A DNA stretch of 64,000 nucleotides, taken from positions 6,162,001 through 6,226,000 of the forward strand of contig WPIO01000013.1 of assembly GCA_009760855.2 (NCBI GenBank). The letters are read 5' to 3'. Both the position numbers and the translations under genes were made by a program. Below, in pieces: positions 10,965-23,762 of this stretch. Under the pieces are notes generated by a model. It ran no database searches, was not told where the DNA came from, and saw nothing but the letters and a program-made list of their open reading frames with translations. This stretch comes from Cristatella mucedo (taxonomy: Eukaryota; Bryozoa; Phylactolaemata; Cristatellidae). The stretch's first letter is position 1, and the number at the start of each line of letters is the position of its first letter.

Positions 10965-13330
10965 CAAGCCATCACATCATAGTTCAGTGGTATGGCGTCG
11001 TGCGTAACAGGTGCGAGATACCGGGTCCAATCGCCGCAGCCTTGGCAATTCTTTTTTCTCTCGAGAATAACATCGCACATTTTTTTCTATGCACGAAGGG
11101 AGCTTTTAGACACGTAATTAGCTCTGCTCTTTATTAATGGCCGTGTTCGTTCATTGGGGCATTGTCAGCGATTTGATGTTGCTATTGGCTGATGGCGAAT
11201 CGCGGGAGCACCTTGCCACTCCCGGGTACTTCCTGTATAAGATGAAACTTTATGACTAAATAGTAGTAACGCGAGTAAAATGTATGCTCTCAATAAAAAT
11301 ACTTGACGTGGTCCTCTGGGGAAGGTGAATAGCACGAAAATCTCCGAAGAATGTCTCGGCTACTCCAGCGTGCGGGACTTAATCTGTACTCCACCATAAC
11401 GTCTTCCAGCCAGTGACACGCAGACGACGGTGCGTGAAGCGACTGCTGCATCCAGTTTCGGGCACTTTCTCAACGGAAGATATGCGAGTAAGCGATGAAT
11501 ATTTTTGCGGCAAAAGGGGATACTTTTTTGCATTAATTTTTAACCTGATTTTAGGCTGGGAGTTTTATTTTTAATTTTGGGCTATCCATCTCGGTTCATG
11601 AAGTACTTATACACATACCGGGTGCATACGCTTATACCGGATGCACCCAGATGCGCTCGCTTTTGTGAGATGCACTGCGCCCAAGTCGAAAGATTTCCGC
11701 CCAGGCACCCTTCTGCCGATTCTGGTTTACTTCTAGTTCGGCCGTTTTTCGCGAGACTCCGCGCGAATTCTGAATGCCTGCGAGCGTGCCTACTGCCGCA
11801 AAATACTCCTTGGCCCTTGTAAAGAGATTATAGACGCTAGGCGTCCCGTTTCATGAAACTCCGATAGGCGACCTGAATGCATAAATACGTCTACTTTTGC
11901 GAAACGCGTCATCGATATGCTTGGGAGCGTATGCAGCGACAGTCACTTTTACCGTGCAGTTTACAGCAATTTGTGTCTAGACAATTGCGTCTCATTTTGT
12001 TCTATAGAGTCATGTTGAATGCGTAGCCAATCGATTGTAAGCGTCATTCTGGGTAAGCACTACGCCCTTCTAAAGATGGAGCTAGCCCCACGCAAACCGG
12101 TGGACCTTCCGCCACATGATCCTGATCCCTTCCTCTACATGATCTTGATGCCTTCCGCCGCATGATGTTGGTTCATGTATCAGAAAGATTCTTCCTACTA
12201 CTACTATTACTGCTGCCTCCGCGCCTGATTTATGCTACATGTGCGGTCGAGATTCCTGCTCGGGCCGAATCCGTACGAGTTCGCTCCTTAACAAGTAAGA
12301 CGACGAACTCTTCGCTTGCTGTCTGACGCATCTGGGCCACAATTGTCACGTGTCACGACGGAGCACGAGAAGCAGCGGCCTGTGGCGGCCTGCGAGATAG
12401 CGACCCGCAAGGCGGCTGCTCGCGTGTTGGAAGAGGTCCGCAAAACGCCAATCCGCTAGGTGGCGCACAAGACGACGCCGGCTCACGAGGGGGGAGGCGG
12501 ACGAACAGACGCCGGTCCGCGAAACGGCTGCGCGCCTGACGCCGAAGGAGGTTCGCGAGAGAAGGCTGCAGCGGTCGAGGTCACCGAGACGGCGCCAGCG
12601 ACGGGCGACGAGACGGCTGCGGCGCGACTGCTAGAGCGCTGCGACGCCGGCGAGCGCTGCGACGACTGCGCCGACTGCGGCGATTAAAACCGGTGACGCT
12701 AAAAGCAGCCGTCACTGTGTCGGACGCGGTCGAGTGTCGACGATGACGACGTACATCGCCGTAGTCGCCTCAGCCGATCGGACGAGTTGAGCGCAGGAGC
12801 ACACGAGAGCCTCTGTCGCCTCATCCGCCGCCGGCTCTCAGGCGTAGAATCGCGAAGCGAGTCGCCTAGCAGCAGAAACGCCTAGCCTGGTAGAAATGCT
12901 AGCGACGAATTGACGTTGCGAAATCGAAGAGCCGACTGCTGGTCGCTCCTGCTAACGGCGTTCTCATTCTGAGAAACGCTCGCGCGCCAATCTGGCACGG
13001 AGTTTTGCGCCAAGCAATAGTCAGGATTCGACGCAATCCGAGAGCGGCCTGGCCGTATGTATAGATGAAAAAGACAGGCTGGTGACTCCTCGATCGCGCT
13101 GGCGACAGCAGACGGGCTTGGTTCAGTTGCGACGAATCGTGCGAGCGCGCGTTCATCTCTAAGCTTTCCGAGGTGGCCACGAGGCGTTGCGTTTATGCAC
13201 CATTCGCTCAGTTTGTCCACATTCCGTACAGCCACGCTTCCCTCGAAATCATATGTAGGGACAATACTTTGAAATCTAGATGTTACGTGCCGCTACCTAC
13301 TTTGCTATCGTGTCTGCTAACGCTGCCCGG
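10965..13330. other. Gene-free stretch, GC-rich towards its right end
   Basis: 12340-12800 is a CG-rich block with a 75-codon Ala/Glu-rich frame (12460-12687) that looks compositional. 10975-11040 has tRNA-like spacing but no convincing fold. No gene was recognised. Confidence 0.4.
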
Positions 13331-13374
13331 TGTGTGTGTGCGTGCGCGCGCGCGCGTGTGTGTGTGTGTATGTG
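13331..13374. repeat. (TG)/(CG) dinucleotide tract
   Basis: Alternating purine-pyrimidine run, TG then CG then TG. Confidence 0.85.
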
Positions 13375-13663
13375 CAGTGGCGGAGCCAGACCCTTTTTCT
13401 GGGGCGAGGGAAGGCCTGCCCAATTTAAATGTGGGGGGATAAACCCGCAAGTTTTCATGTAGGCGCGACTAGACCGGCAATTAATGAGACATAGTGCGAA
13501 GTCATAGTATTGCTTCGACGCGAACTCGGTGATCGCTCAACGAGTGGAATTAAGAAGCAATTTCGTCGTCGGAGACGGTCAGGGGCTGTAGGAGTAAGGG
13601 GCAGCCCAGGACGCTCCCCAGCTGTAAAGCCAGGGGGTAAATTCCCCCCTGGCTTCGCCTCTG
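13375..13663. mobile_element. 289-bp hAT-like MITE
   Basis: The left end CAGTGGCGGAGCCAG and the reverse complement of the right end, CAGAGGCGAAGCCAG, form 15-bp terminal inverted repeats (13/15 matches). CAGNGGCGGAGCCAG is a familiar hAT-superfamily terminus. No open frame of transposase type lies inside. An 8-bp target duplication is not visible; the left flank is microsatellite and may have slipped. Confidence 0.6.
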
Positions 13664-14186
13664 TATACATTTACGAATATGAATATACAGGCCCTGTATA
13701 TATACATCTAATGTGTGGGTAAGCTTTAAGTCCTCTTTTAGTGTGTGGGTAAGCTTTACGTTTTGCATCGCGCACAGTACACCAATGGCTGAGCAGAGAT
13801 CGGTGTTGATTGTCTCTATCACTTTGGAGACATGCGGCTGATGGATCGAGATCTAGTTGCTGGCAACCGTGGGCCTTGCCTTGGCCCTGCAGGTCGCGCT
13901 ACACATTAGACAGCGGCTCAAACAGAGCTACTGCCTAGGCAACGAATCGATTCCTCTTTCTTTCGCCGCTGCAACTTCAGCGGTCTTCCTCTCGCCACCG
14001 GAGCGGCGGCGAAGCCGTCAGCCAGACAGCGTACAGAAAGTCATCTCGGCTCCGGCGCGGCATCAGCTAGCGGGCGCACAGGCGTCAGCGCTTCGGCGAC
14101 AGCGCTCAGACGACCGTCGCTCATCCTCGGAGCGGTGCAGGCCGCCGTCGCGTCACTCGAGAGCAGCCAGCGACGCCGTCCTCCGT

Positions 14187-14214
14187 CGCCGCCGCCGCCG
14201 CCGCCGCCGCCGCC
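14187..14214. repeat. (CCG)n tract
   Basis: About nine CCG units. Confidence 0.9.
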
Positions 14215-14644
14215 ACGGTCGAGTAGGCAGGCAGCTACTCTACGAAGTGTTTGCGCTGGTCGCGCGAGCTAAAGGGTCCAGCGCAGCGGGTGTCACATGC
14301 CAGACTCGACTCAATTGGCGTATCGCGCGGCGCCTGTCAATGGCCGGCTCTCCGGAGTCTGTTGACACGGCGCGAGGGGCGCTCGCTGGAGAGGAGGCTT
14401 TCTGGCGACAATGCGACCTCGTCGCTCCTTCCGAGTCTGTTTGCTCGCGGCGCGGTGCATTAGGCCATCGCTCGCGCGAGGGACTTTGTTTGAACGCGCG
14501 CGCGCCAGCTTTTGTTTGCCGTTCGCGCATCTACTTCGAGCCGTTGTGCGGTCAGCGGAATTGTTTCGGTACTTCGGACGAATATTGTAACAATATTCGG
14601 CCGCTCTCGCCCGCGCGAAGGCCGCCGCCGCCGTCGCATACGCA

Positions 14645-14645
<1 letters not shown>

Positions 14646-14676
<31 letters not shown>
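14646..14676. repeat. (GGC)n tract
   Basis: About ten GGC units. Confidence 0.9.
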
Positions 14677-15961
14677 CTGCTCGCGGGCGAGAGCTCTCTT
14701 CCACAGAGTTCGCCGCGGCGCCGTCGGACTTCGCGGCGCTCGAGCGAGGAGCGAAACCGCGTCGGAGCGACGGCGCGCTGTCGCGAGTGCGCTCGAGCTC
14801 CGGGGTGGGGGCGAGGTGGGGTGGGAGAGCTCCGGGTCCGCTCCCCTCCCGCGTATTCGCATTGAATCCTGTTAAAGCCGCTGCTTCGCACGCGAAATTT
14901 CGCGACTTCAAAACTCGCTACTTCATCGCTCTCGTAATTCGAGGCGACTTTCGGCAACGATGACGCGTGGCGTACGACGCGCCGTGCATTGACCGGGCGA
15001 CGACCGGACGCCGGCTTTTAGCGGGGAGCGCCTCGAGGAGGACGAGGCCGGACGCCGGCTCGCTGCTGGTGGCGCATGCGCGCTGGGAATCGGCGTGCAA
15101 CGATCGGCGTCGGCAAAGCTGCGAAAACGCAAACGCCAGGATTCGAACTCGGAATCTTTGGTTGCAAAACGCGCGACGCGCGCGCAGCTCGACCGCTGCG
15201 TCGACGGCGTAGCTCGATAGTGCAGACGGCACGTCGGGCATCCGGTGACTGACAAGTTAAGCAAACACTCGGCACGGAGGCAGAGGTAAGTACCTCGGGC
15301 GCACGAGGGTTAGCCGAGAGCGCCCAGCGGATCGCCGGCGAGCTTTTCCATTATTCACGAGAGGGTGATCAGGCGAGCGTCTGCCCCCGAGCCGGACTAC
15401 TACCCGCACAAAAGTGAGAGCACGATGCAAAGCGGCAGGCTGCTTTGTGTGTGTGTGTACAGAGCAGCTTGAAGACGTCTCCCCGGTACCGCGTTTGAAT
15501 GGGGAAATTGGAAAGGCGATAAGCGAACGAGGTCACGTGCCTGGGATCTTTAGGAGCGAGGCAGCCAATCGGCGCTCTGCATGCGGGTACAGTGTGGCAG
15601 TGCAGCGGGCGTGGAGCGCCACGCCGATTTCTGCCTCCTCGTATTGTCGGGCAAAAGCGACAGATAAACTCCCCCTCTCGTTAACTTAAAGACTTTTGGC
15701 GACAGAACCTATGCCCCAAAGTTCGTTGACTTTGGGATTCTTGAGCAATTCTCGCGAAAGAGCGATATTTCATTTGTGATGTCAACGCCGTTTCCAGCCG
15801 TCCGATGATTTTGCCGTTATGCTACTTGCTTTCTCGATCGTTTGTCTGGCTAAGCATTTTGCCTCTTACTTTTACTTTTTTGTTGTCGCGAGAGACTTTG
15901 TCCGAGGCTAACTCTATGAGCACCGAAGGCTGCCCGAGCTTCCGCCGCGTACTTCTGACCC

Positions 15962-16130
15962 TGGGTCTTAGTCTTTCGGGGTAAGGTGCTCGCTCTACAC
16001 GACCCGGTTCGTGGGTTCGAGTCTTGAGGCGGGCGATCGATCCTTCATGGCCCACTGCAAGCGGCGGTGACAGCCACCAAGGCTCTTCTGCCGCTATAAA
16101 AAATGAGGCTGCTAAATCGGCTAGCCCGGC
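15962..16130 (+). mobile_element. SINE-B (tRNA-derived)
   Basis: Has a B-box GTGGGTTCGAGTC, then GGCGGGCGATCGATCCTT, a CCCACTGCAAGCGGCGG block and a CTCTTCTGCCGCTATAAAAA end. The order matches the copy at 53270. Confidence 0.7.
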
Positions 16131-16203
16131 ATGTGGTTGAGCAATTCTTAGCGTAAAGCCTATTTTGTGGTCAAGGCTTTTTGGATTACGGACAAGAGAT
16201 ATA

Positions 16204-16204
<1 letters not shown>

Positions 16205-16293
<89 letters not shown>

Positions 16294-16384
16294 TATATAT
16301 ATATATATAAATATGTGCCTAGAAAGACTTGAGTTCTCTGAGGGGGCTATGTCAAATGCATTATCATATGTGTACATATATAAC

Positions 16385-16417
<33 letters not shown>

Positions 16418-16430
16418 TCACATATATACA
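16205..16430. repeat. (AC)n, then (TA)n tracts around an L2 tail
   Basis: (AC)n runs 16205-16291, followed by TA tracts at 16293-16310 and about 16390-16420. An L2-type tail (GTGCCTAGAAAGACTTGAG, 16312-16370) is embedded between them. Confidence 0.85.
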
Positions 16431-16624
16431 TATGTGTGCATCTAAGAAATAGGTATTACATAACAATTTTCAGATGGGATAAAAGTGCGATGGCCACTCG
16501 CTTATCATGGCTCTTGCAATCGCGATACGCGTCACGAGCGAATGGCCATAATGTAATGAAGTTACACTCCGGTGCATTTTCAAAGCTCTCAAAGGAATAT
16601 CTGCAAGTTGGCGGCCAAATAGCT

Positions 16625-16715
16625 TAGTATAATGATAATAATAAAATAAAATTTGTATAAGACATGCGAAACTAAGTCTCTTTCTAGGCACTTTACACAT
16701 GCTTGAAAAGGGCGC
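16625..16715 (-). mobile_element. L2-type LINE 3'-tail fragment
   Basis: AATGATAATAATAAAA leads into AAGTCTCTTTCTAGGCACTT and TACACATGCTTGAAAAGG, which is the reverse-strand tail of the L2 family. Confidence 0.7.
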
Positions 16716-18685
16716 ATTTCAACTGCTAAGTTATAACAGGAACAATTTCAGAGCACGTTCTGGACAGAATCCTCTCGGACGGAGCGAGCGAGGAGAGGAG
16801 CTCTGAGGGTATTCTTAACTTCCCTTCATTTGACGTCAGGAAATGGCGCGTTATTAGTTGGTATATTAGCTGCGGGCTTTGGGAGCATACGAACTGAAGG
16901 CATGATCTCCACAGGATTTGAGACTGGCTAGTAGAGGCACAAGCAAACGACTCGACAGTCAAGAGGAAGGAGGGTAGAGATACGAAGGGAAAAGCCGGAG
17001 GAGAATCTGTTTCAGATAGGAAGGCGAGAGCGAGCGGCAAGTGAGCAGCATGACCTTGACGCTGAGAAGCAGCTTGATGGCGAGTTCGCGAGGGTGTCGG
17101 CGAGCAGTGGCTCGACGCCGTAATTGCGACGCTCGCGACGTGAACAACAGCCGAGGCTCAGATGGCTGCGGGTGCTGCTCGATGCGGCAGAACGAGTTCG
17201 TGGCAAGCCACGTGGTCGCCCCGACGAGCCGCCCTCGGCTCGGCTCTCTAGCTGTTTCCAGTTGCAAGGAGGCGTGAACGCCTCCTTTATCCTAAGGGGC
17301 CGTGTCATCATGACTGATCCCGATCTTTCTGGACTGGGACTAATTCGAGCCGGTTCGCTTCCTAGCAGATCCAGGTTCTCATAAAAAAATTGATGCACGT
17401 AGCAGCGGCTTTCTTTGGCTGTGTTCAAGCGTCACGCTTTGCCAGAGCATGACGTGGCTCTGCTGCTTCACAATGTAGAAAGCCGCAGCTGCAGCAGCGG
17501 CTGTCAGCCGGTGTCAGGTGCTGCTGAGGCTGCACTGATAGAGCCCAGAGTATTGGCTGCATCATGCCCCGAGTGACTCACGGCCGTCGTCCCTCCATCA
17601 TCCGTCCTGCCGATTTCAGGGCCGCCACCACCGGCACCGGATCTCCTGACCGGCTAGAGTTTATTGAGCACGATAATTCTGTCCATTCGAAGTTTCTATT
17701 CAGTTTGCTGAATAGCCCACAGTCTATTCAAATTACACAGGAGGTAGGTGATTAGCCCTTTGTGAGCAGAGGATGCCGGCTGCATGGGCCGACGGCCGAG
17801 GCATCGGCTGCAGCGGAGCTGTCTCATTGGACGGATAAGGCATGCGCAATTAGACCCTGACTGCTCACTCAACTGAGGCGGTTTCCTGTTTCTTCCTTTC
17901 CTATCGGGCTCTGGCGTTGGTCATGCCTCAGTCGCTCGCCGGCTATTACTTGGAATTGCTGCAATTACTCGGCTGCCGGCTTCTACGGGTCCCCTTCCTC
18001 TGACAGAGCCAGCTGTCAGGCAGACCATCGCAGCCACAGCCGGCTGCAGCCGGGCTAGCCCGAGTGTCCTCTGGCAGCCAGACGCCTGCGTCAGCAATCG
18101 TCGTCTGCCTCTGCGCGCGAGAGCACGAGGTCCAGGAGCCACTCTCCGCTGCCACCCGATCGTCGCTGCAAGGTGCTCGCTCGCTGAGCCCTCGCTCTGC
18201 TGCTCGCCGACGACCGAGCCGAGCGCACTCGCGAGCTCGACATCTCTCCGACTTCGCCGCCGAGGCCGAGTGTTTACCGAAGAGCTTTGGCCCAATGTTT
18301 GCCACGCCCGCTACATCGCCAACCGCTGCTCCGAGGGAGACGTGAGAGACGCCTCGGCACACGCGACCGTAGAGCGGTCGCGTGACGCGTTCGGCAGGCA
18401 GCGCCTCTGCTGCAACTCAGTGTCCACCAGCCAGGTGCGGTAGGACCGCTCGCAGCCAGTGTCTCCACTGCTAGCTAGCTAGCTAGCGCTTCACCCGGAG
18501 AGAGCTAGCGAAGGGCTCTTCAGCCGAGCAGCCATCCTCGGTGGGTGCTTCGCGTCACCTGGGTCACCGCGCGGTCGAGGACTGGGCATCGGCTAGCACC
18601 GGGCTGCTGCAACAGCATCGAGCATCTGCGCCGAGTACTTTCGAGGACTTCCGTAGCATCGACTGCAGCTCCCGCCACTGCTGTC
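16716..18685. other. GC-rich stretch upstream of the first PTBP coding exon
   Basis: Probably intron 1 and 5' UTR of PTBP, but no exon border can be fixed here. Short frames on both strands look compositional. A CTAGCTAG-type tetranucleotide run lies at 18470-18487. Confidence 0.35.
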
Positions 18686-18867
18686 ATGATCGACATGGCC
18701 TACGTATACATGCCTTCATCGCTAGCGGCCTCTCTGCCGCCGCAGCCGCCGACGTCGCTGGCTTCGCTGCAGTACTTCGCGCACGACCACGCGGCAGCAG
18801 CCGCTGCTGCAGCAGCGGCTGCTGCTATGCAAGCTGCCATGCCACCTGTACACCTCCTCATCAACAG
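18686..18867 (+). CDS. PTBP1: PTBP exon 1 (first recognised coding exon)
   Basis: Encodes [15 protein letters not shown] and then an alanine run of 12. The donor is AACAG|GTAGGT and two bases are left over, which exon 2 completes exactly. The same frame stays open upstream to an ATG at 18545, so the true start or an upstream acceptor is unresolved. Confidence 0.65.
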
Positions 18868-21800
18868 GTAGGTAACTGTGCCTGCAGCAGCAGCTGCTGC
18901 TGATGCGAGCACTCGGCAGCATCAGCTGCTGCAGCAGCCGTAGCCCTGGTCCTTTTTGCCACATCGCGCCGCCTTTCACCTGCCTACTGCTCCAGCGGCA
19001 GCGCTGAGGCAGCACCGACGGAGCGAAAGCGGCGGTGGTGCCACGGCTCGACACGTGTGCGTCGTGCGACTTCCGGCTTGCGAGTACGCCATCGCTACTA
19101 CCCGTGCGCTCACCATTAGCATCCGCCATTAGCGTGCCATTACCAGATCCGTTGCAATGGCAAATGAAGCGACCTGAGGCCTCAGCAAACAGTGCAGCAG
19201 GGGCGTCGATTATTTGCCTTGCATATTAACCCTCTTGTCGAAACAATATTCCTTTTCTATGCGTAGCGATGAAAGGTTGCAATAACAACTTGTTTGTGTT
19301 TTGTAGAGATATGGCCACGAGGACAAAGGTAAGCGTCGGCTGGCCGCTTCGCGTGACAATGGGCCGCTGGAAAGGCGCATTGAGTGTGTGTAGAAGCCTA
19401 GGCCGCTCGCCCAGCTCCTGCATTATTGATCTGCAAGGCGGCATCGCCCGGTCTCGCTGCCGCCGCAGCTGCGTCAGAGCAGCCCAGCAATAGCGGGCAG
19501 CACGGGCGCCGGCTCCGTTCGTCGCTGCCGTAGCTGCTGCTGCCGCCGCCGCACAGCCGCTCCAGCAGCAGCAGCAGCAGCAGCAGCTGCAGCAGCAGCA
19601 GCAGCCTGGGCTAGAGGGTGCTGCTGCCTCCGTCACTCTGCCGCTGCCGCAACGACCGGGTAGCTGTAGCAGCCCGCCGGCTCTCTCCAGAGGCCACGGA
19701 GCCGCCCCCGGGGTGCCTAGCCTCAGATTACTAGGAGACGGCGGGAGCCATGCAGGTAAAGATGCACGCACCGACTCCGGCCGCTATCGCCGCCCTATTG
19801 CTGTTGCTGCTGCCCTCCGCCGGCACTGCTAATAATGGGCGTGGTCAGCTTAGGGTTGTCTCCCATGGCTGCCAGGCTCGGCGGTTTCTTCGGCTGCATT
19901 TGGCCTGCGTCTGTCCGTGCTTCACGGAGTTAACAGACTCCGGTGGCCACTAGCTCGAATAGCACCTGGCGGCATGGCAAGCGACCGTGCCGACTAGGCA
20001 AGTCAGACGACACGAGACGACAATAAGTGACATTGCTGCTCGGTGGCAAAACTTTCAATATTCATGCCGAGTCCGTGCATTATTTAGCTAGCCGCCGAGC
20101 TGATGCCGCCTTCTCCCTGCCGCCGCTACTGCTACTGCTGCAGCATCAGAAGTGACATCGGCGGTCACCGCCGCCCTGCTGCGGCTGTGCCGGCGAGGTG
20201 GCGGCGCAGCTGCAGCTGCACACGGGTGCACACGTTTATGCCTTCAATCCTTCACCGTATCTCTCTCCTGCCACTCGTGCCGGCTCGGCTGCCGTCTCGT
20301 CTGCCTGCCCCTCTCGGTGGCGGCAGCTCCACGCTGGCTCCACCTGGCGCTGGCGCCCGTTGGAGCCAGCGTGGGCATGCACTCGCCTCGCCGGAACGTC
20401 GTCTGCGTCGGCGTTTGCAGCGAGGATCTGACGAGATGTCGGCAATGGTCGTGAATGGAAATGGATACAGTCCCGATCTCTCACCTCTGCCTGAGACCAA
20501 CGATGCCAAAAAGGTCAGCCAGCGGCTGTGGCAGCGGCGGGCACGGCGCACGCGAGGTTTTCTCGACCCTTTCGAGGCAGCTTTCGCTAACTGCTTGCAA
20601 GCTGGGCGCGGCAGGTGCCGCTCGGTTGCTGCACCTTCGTTGCTACCGCACCACAGCCAGCGCCGCCGCCACTGCTGCTTGCTGCCGCCGCCGTGCGGCC
20701 AACGTGGCACCAGCGCTTCGGCCCGGGGATGCCAGCGGCCTTCGGGCAACCTTAAGCGGCCTCCTCCGGGTGCCCCCTCCGCAGGTAAAGCTGGACTGCA
20801 ACGGCGGTAGCGCTGTCGCGCTGGTGACCGCGGCGGCGGCGACCGGCAGCGCGTCGCGAGTGCTACACGTGCGCAGCGTGCCGCCGGACGTCAGCGAGAC
20901 CGACATAGCGCAGCTGGGCGCACCGTTCGGCCAAGTCACCAACGTCATGCTCATGAGGAACAAGAAGCAGGTAGGACGGCTGTACTGTCGGGCCGCCGGT
21001 TGACGTCACGAAACCGGTCGACGTCACGAGCAGCGGCAGGCGAGCGAGCGAGCCACCTCTGAGCCGCTTGCTACTGGGAGGTTAGGGGCAGGAGGCTCGG
21101 ACGCTCGGAGGCTGCTCATTGCTTGCTGCTCTGCTCCTGCCTCCTCCTGCTGCTCACGGCCCGGCATCGTCCGCTAGCTCTCATTTGGTGCCCGCCCCCC
21201 CCCGACCAAACCCGTTCATCCTTAGGCGGCAGCGCACAATTTCTTTCACCGTTCTCGCCCCTGCTGCTGTCATCGTGCCTTTGTCCGCCGGCGGCGTACG
21301 CGCTTGAGTGAGCAGATTCCATTCTCTCTCGGATGCAAAGGTGCACGGCCAGCCGGCTTAGGAACCATGGAGCCCTTGGCCTGTGCAAGCAATGCGCTGC
21401 CAGCTGGTTCAACTGGGGCGTGACAATGGGTCTGCCGGCGGCACAATCGACGCTTTGGGGCTGCATTTGGTCAAATATTGCGCAATAGAGTTTCGGCTTG
21501 CACGGTGTTCAATTGCAGCCGCACAGCGGCAGCAGCTGACTGAGCTCTGCTGCTGCCGCTCTGGCTCTCCCCTTCCCCTTTGCCAGCTGATCAACTGTAC
21601 AATAGGGCTCAAACTCGCTGCCGGTAGTCGCAAGCCACTTGCAAAGCATGCCCACTTCTATGCTTTTAGGGCAGTGCACCATCTTCAGCTGCTGCTTCTC
21701 CATCTCCTGCATCCCTCTGACACTCAACCAGTCAGTCTCTCTGTCTCTGTCTCTCTCCCTTTCTCTCTATCTCCTTACTGCCTTCCTCGTTGTCTGTCTG

Positions 21801-23727
21801 TCGGTCACTCCCTCTCTCTCTACCCTCTCTCTCTCTTTTTCTCTCTCCCCTCGCTCTCTTGCTGTCTCTCTCTCTCTCTCTTTCTCTCTTTCTCTCTTTC
21901 TCTCTTTCTCTCTCTCTCTCTCTCTTTCTCTCTCTGTACGGCCGTTCTCCCCCGTCCTTCTTTGTCTGTCTGTCTCTCTTTCTGTCTCTCTTACCCCTAC
22001 TGCTTGCATCTCGAGCAGTCTAGCTTATAGCTCAGGTGCCCCTAGCACCCATGTGATGCTCCCCTATCTTTCTCCCACTGTTCCTTTTCGCTTCCACGCC
22101 GGGCGGCTCTCTCGGGCTCACGACGCTCACGTCTGGCCCACGCTGAGTTCGCTGCAACAGGCATGCACGCAGGCAGGGCACAGCCGTCAACTTCCTCGTG
22201 TCAGCAGCAGCGTGTCAGCATGCTGATTCCCCTGTGGAGGCCCAACCAGGATGTCTTGCGGTTTTCAGGCTTTCTTGGAAATGGCTGACATCAACCAGGC
22301 AATATCGATGGTGAACCACCATCAGCACAATCCTGCTCAGCTTCACGGAAAGCAAGTGTTCGTGCAGTACTCCGCTGCCTACAGGGAGCTACGGACCAGC
22401 GATATGGTAGGCAAAGCCCAACTGCGCTACACACACAGTCACGGCCCTGCATTGCACACAATGGCGGGTGGGGGTTGCAGCGCCGCCGCCACTGTTTGCC
22501 GCCGATCTCCGACGCATCTGATGCTCAGCTGTAGCTCATCCATCGGTCGTCCATCGCTTCTACTTGCAGCCTCTGCAGATCCATGCCATGCATCAGCAGC
22601 ACGCCCTCATTCCAGCCTCATTTGTCGGGCAAGACATCGATTTCGACACCAAGACGGTGCTGCACGTCATAGTGGACAACCTTGCATATCTGGTCTCAGT
22701 GGACATGCTAAAGCAGGTTAGCCAGTGACCGTGACTCTGAGAGGTAGCAGCTCAGCCAGCCCAGCTGCCTCTGCTGCTGAGCATAACGTGATGCTCGCTC
22801 GTTCGGTGCCAGTTATCCACAACAAACTTCACTTCAGCTGCATCTGCAGCATCAGTCTGCTCCTCCTGGCTGCTGCACTTCTGCCTCTATAACTAGCTTC
22901 ATTAAAAAAAAACCAGGGCCGGGCAGCATTGCAACGAACGATATCGCATCCGTCACGGCACCCGTTTGATCATTCGTCCGAATGCTGCTTTGCTGCTGGC
23001 CAACACTATTTCTCGCTCTCGCTTGACCGAAGCTTGCACCATCGTTCGGCGAGCACGCGTACTTGTTCGAGCGAGCTCCAGCAGCCGAACGGTTTTTCAG
23101 TCCCACACCGCGAGGCCACGACAGCAGTAGTACCCTGCACGATCAGAGTCTCGCCATGAGTTTCAATGCTTTTTGGCGCTCGATCGGTCGCCTCGTTCTG
23201 GCGAAGGCATTGCATAACCCGACATTTCTACCACTCTTTCTCTCAGCACTGCATTCATTCTCGTGTCTTGCCGATCACCAACAAGCTGTTCTGATGATTC
23301 CTTGCTCGAATCTGCAAAGAACCAGATCAGCCATTCAGTGTCAACAGGTGCACCGAGCCTTATCCAGGCCGGGCAATTTGCATAATTTGGCCACCATAAA
23401 CTATTTACCGAGAGTCGGTAAGCTCAGGCTCAGCCCAGTGCAGAGTCGGCCGGCGATACCAGCGTGATTAAGCTGGCAGCTTCAAATTGCCGAGCCATGC
23501 TCTGCTGTACGATGTCGTCACCGAGCCAGCTCAGTTCTCTTCATCGTAGGCTAAATAAAAACTGGAGGGACATTAAGGACCTTGTAACCGCAATGAGTAG
23601 ACTGGGCTTTCTGGCATTGGCCTTGATTCTCGGGCAACATTTGAGAGGGATGCCATTCCTGCTTAACCCTCCCGAATGGTGAATCTGTCGTGCTTCTTGA
23701 TATATTAAGTCCACCCTACTCTCTTCT

Positions 23728-23762
<35 letters not shown>

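Larger units (their letters stand above)
13950..15400 (+). promoter_or_regulatory. CpG-rich block, candidate PTBP promoter and first exon
   Basis: By eye this is the most CpG-dense part of the window, with (CCG)n at 14187-14214 and (GGC)n at 14646-14676. Open frames on both strands (one of 368 codons at 13857-14963) are explained by the shortage of A/T-rich stop codons and resemble no protein. A perfect donor, CAGAG|GTAAGT, ends at 15285/15286 on the plus strand. The next recognised gene downstream on this strand is PTBP, so a promoter with a 5' UTR exon is inferred. Confidence 0.35.

Noticed and set aside
13857-14963. 368-codon open frame on the plus strand
   Set aside because: Lies in extreme CpG-rich sequence with similar long frames on the other strand, Arg/Ala/Ser-rich, includes (CCG)n translations, and resembles no protein; explained by rarity of stop codons.
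15115-15205. tRNA-like sequence with a good B-box (GAGTTCGAATCC) on the minus strand
   Set aside because: The acceptor stem does not pair and the D-arm is not convincing; more likely a tRNA-derived fragment than a functional tRNA gene.
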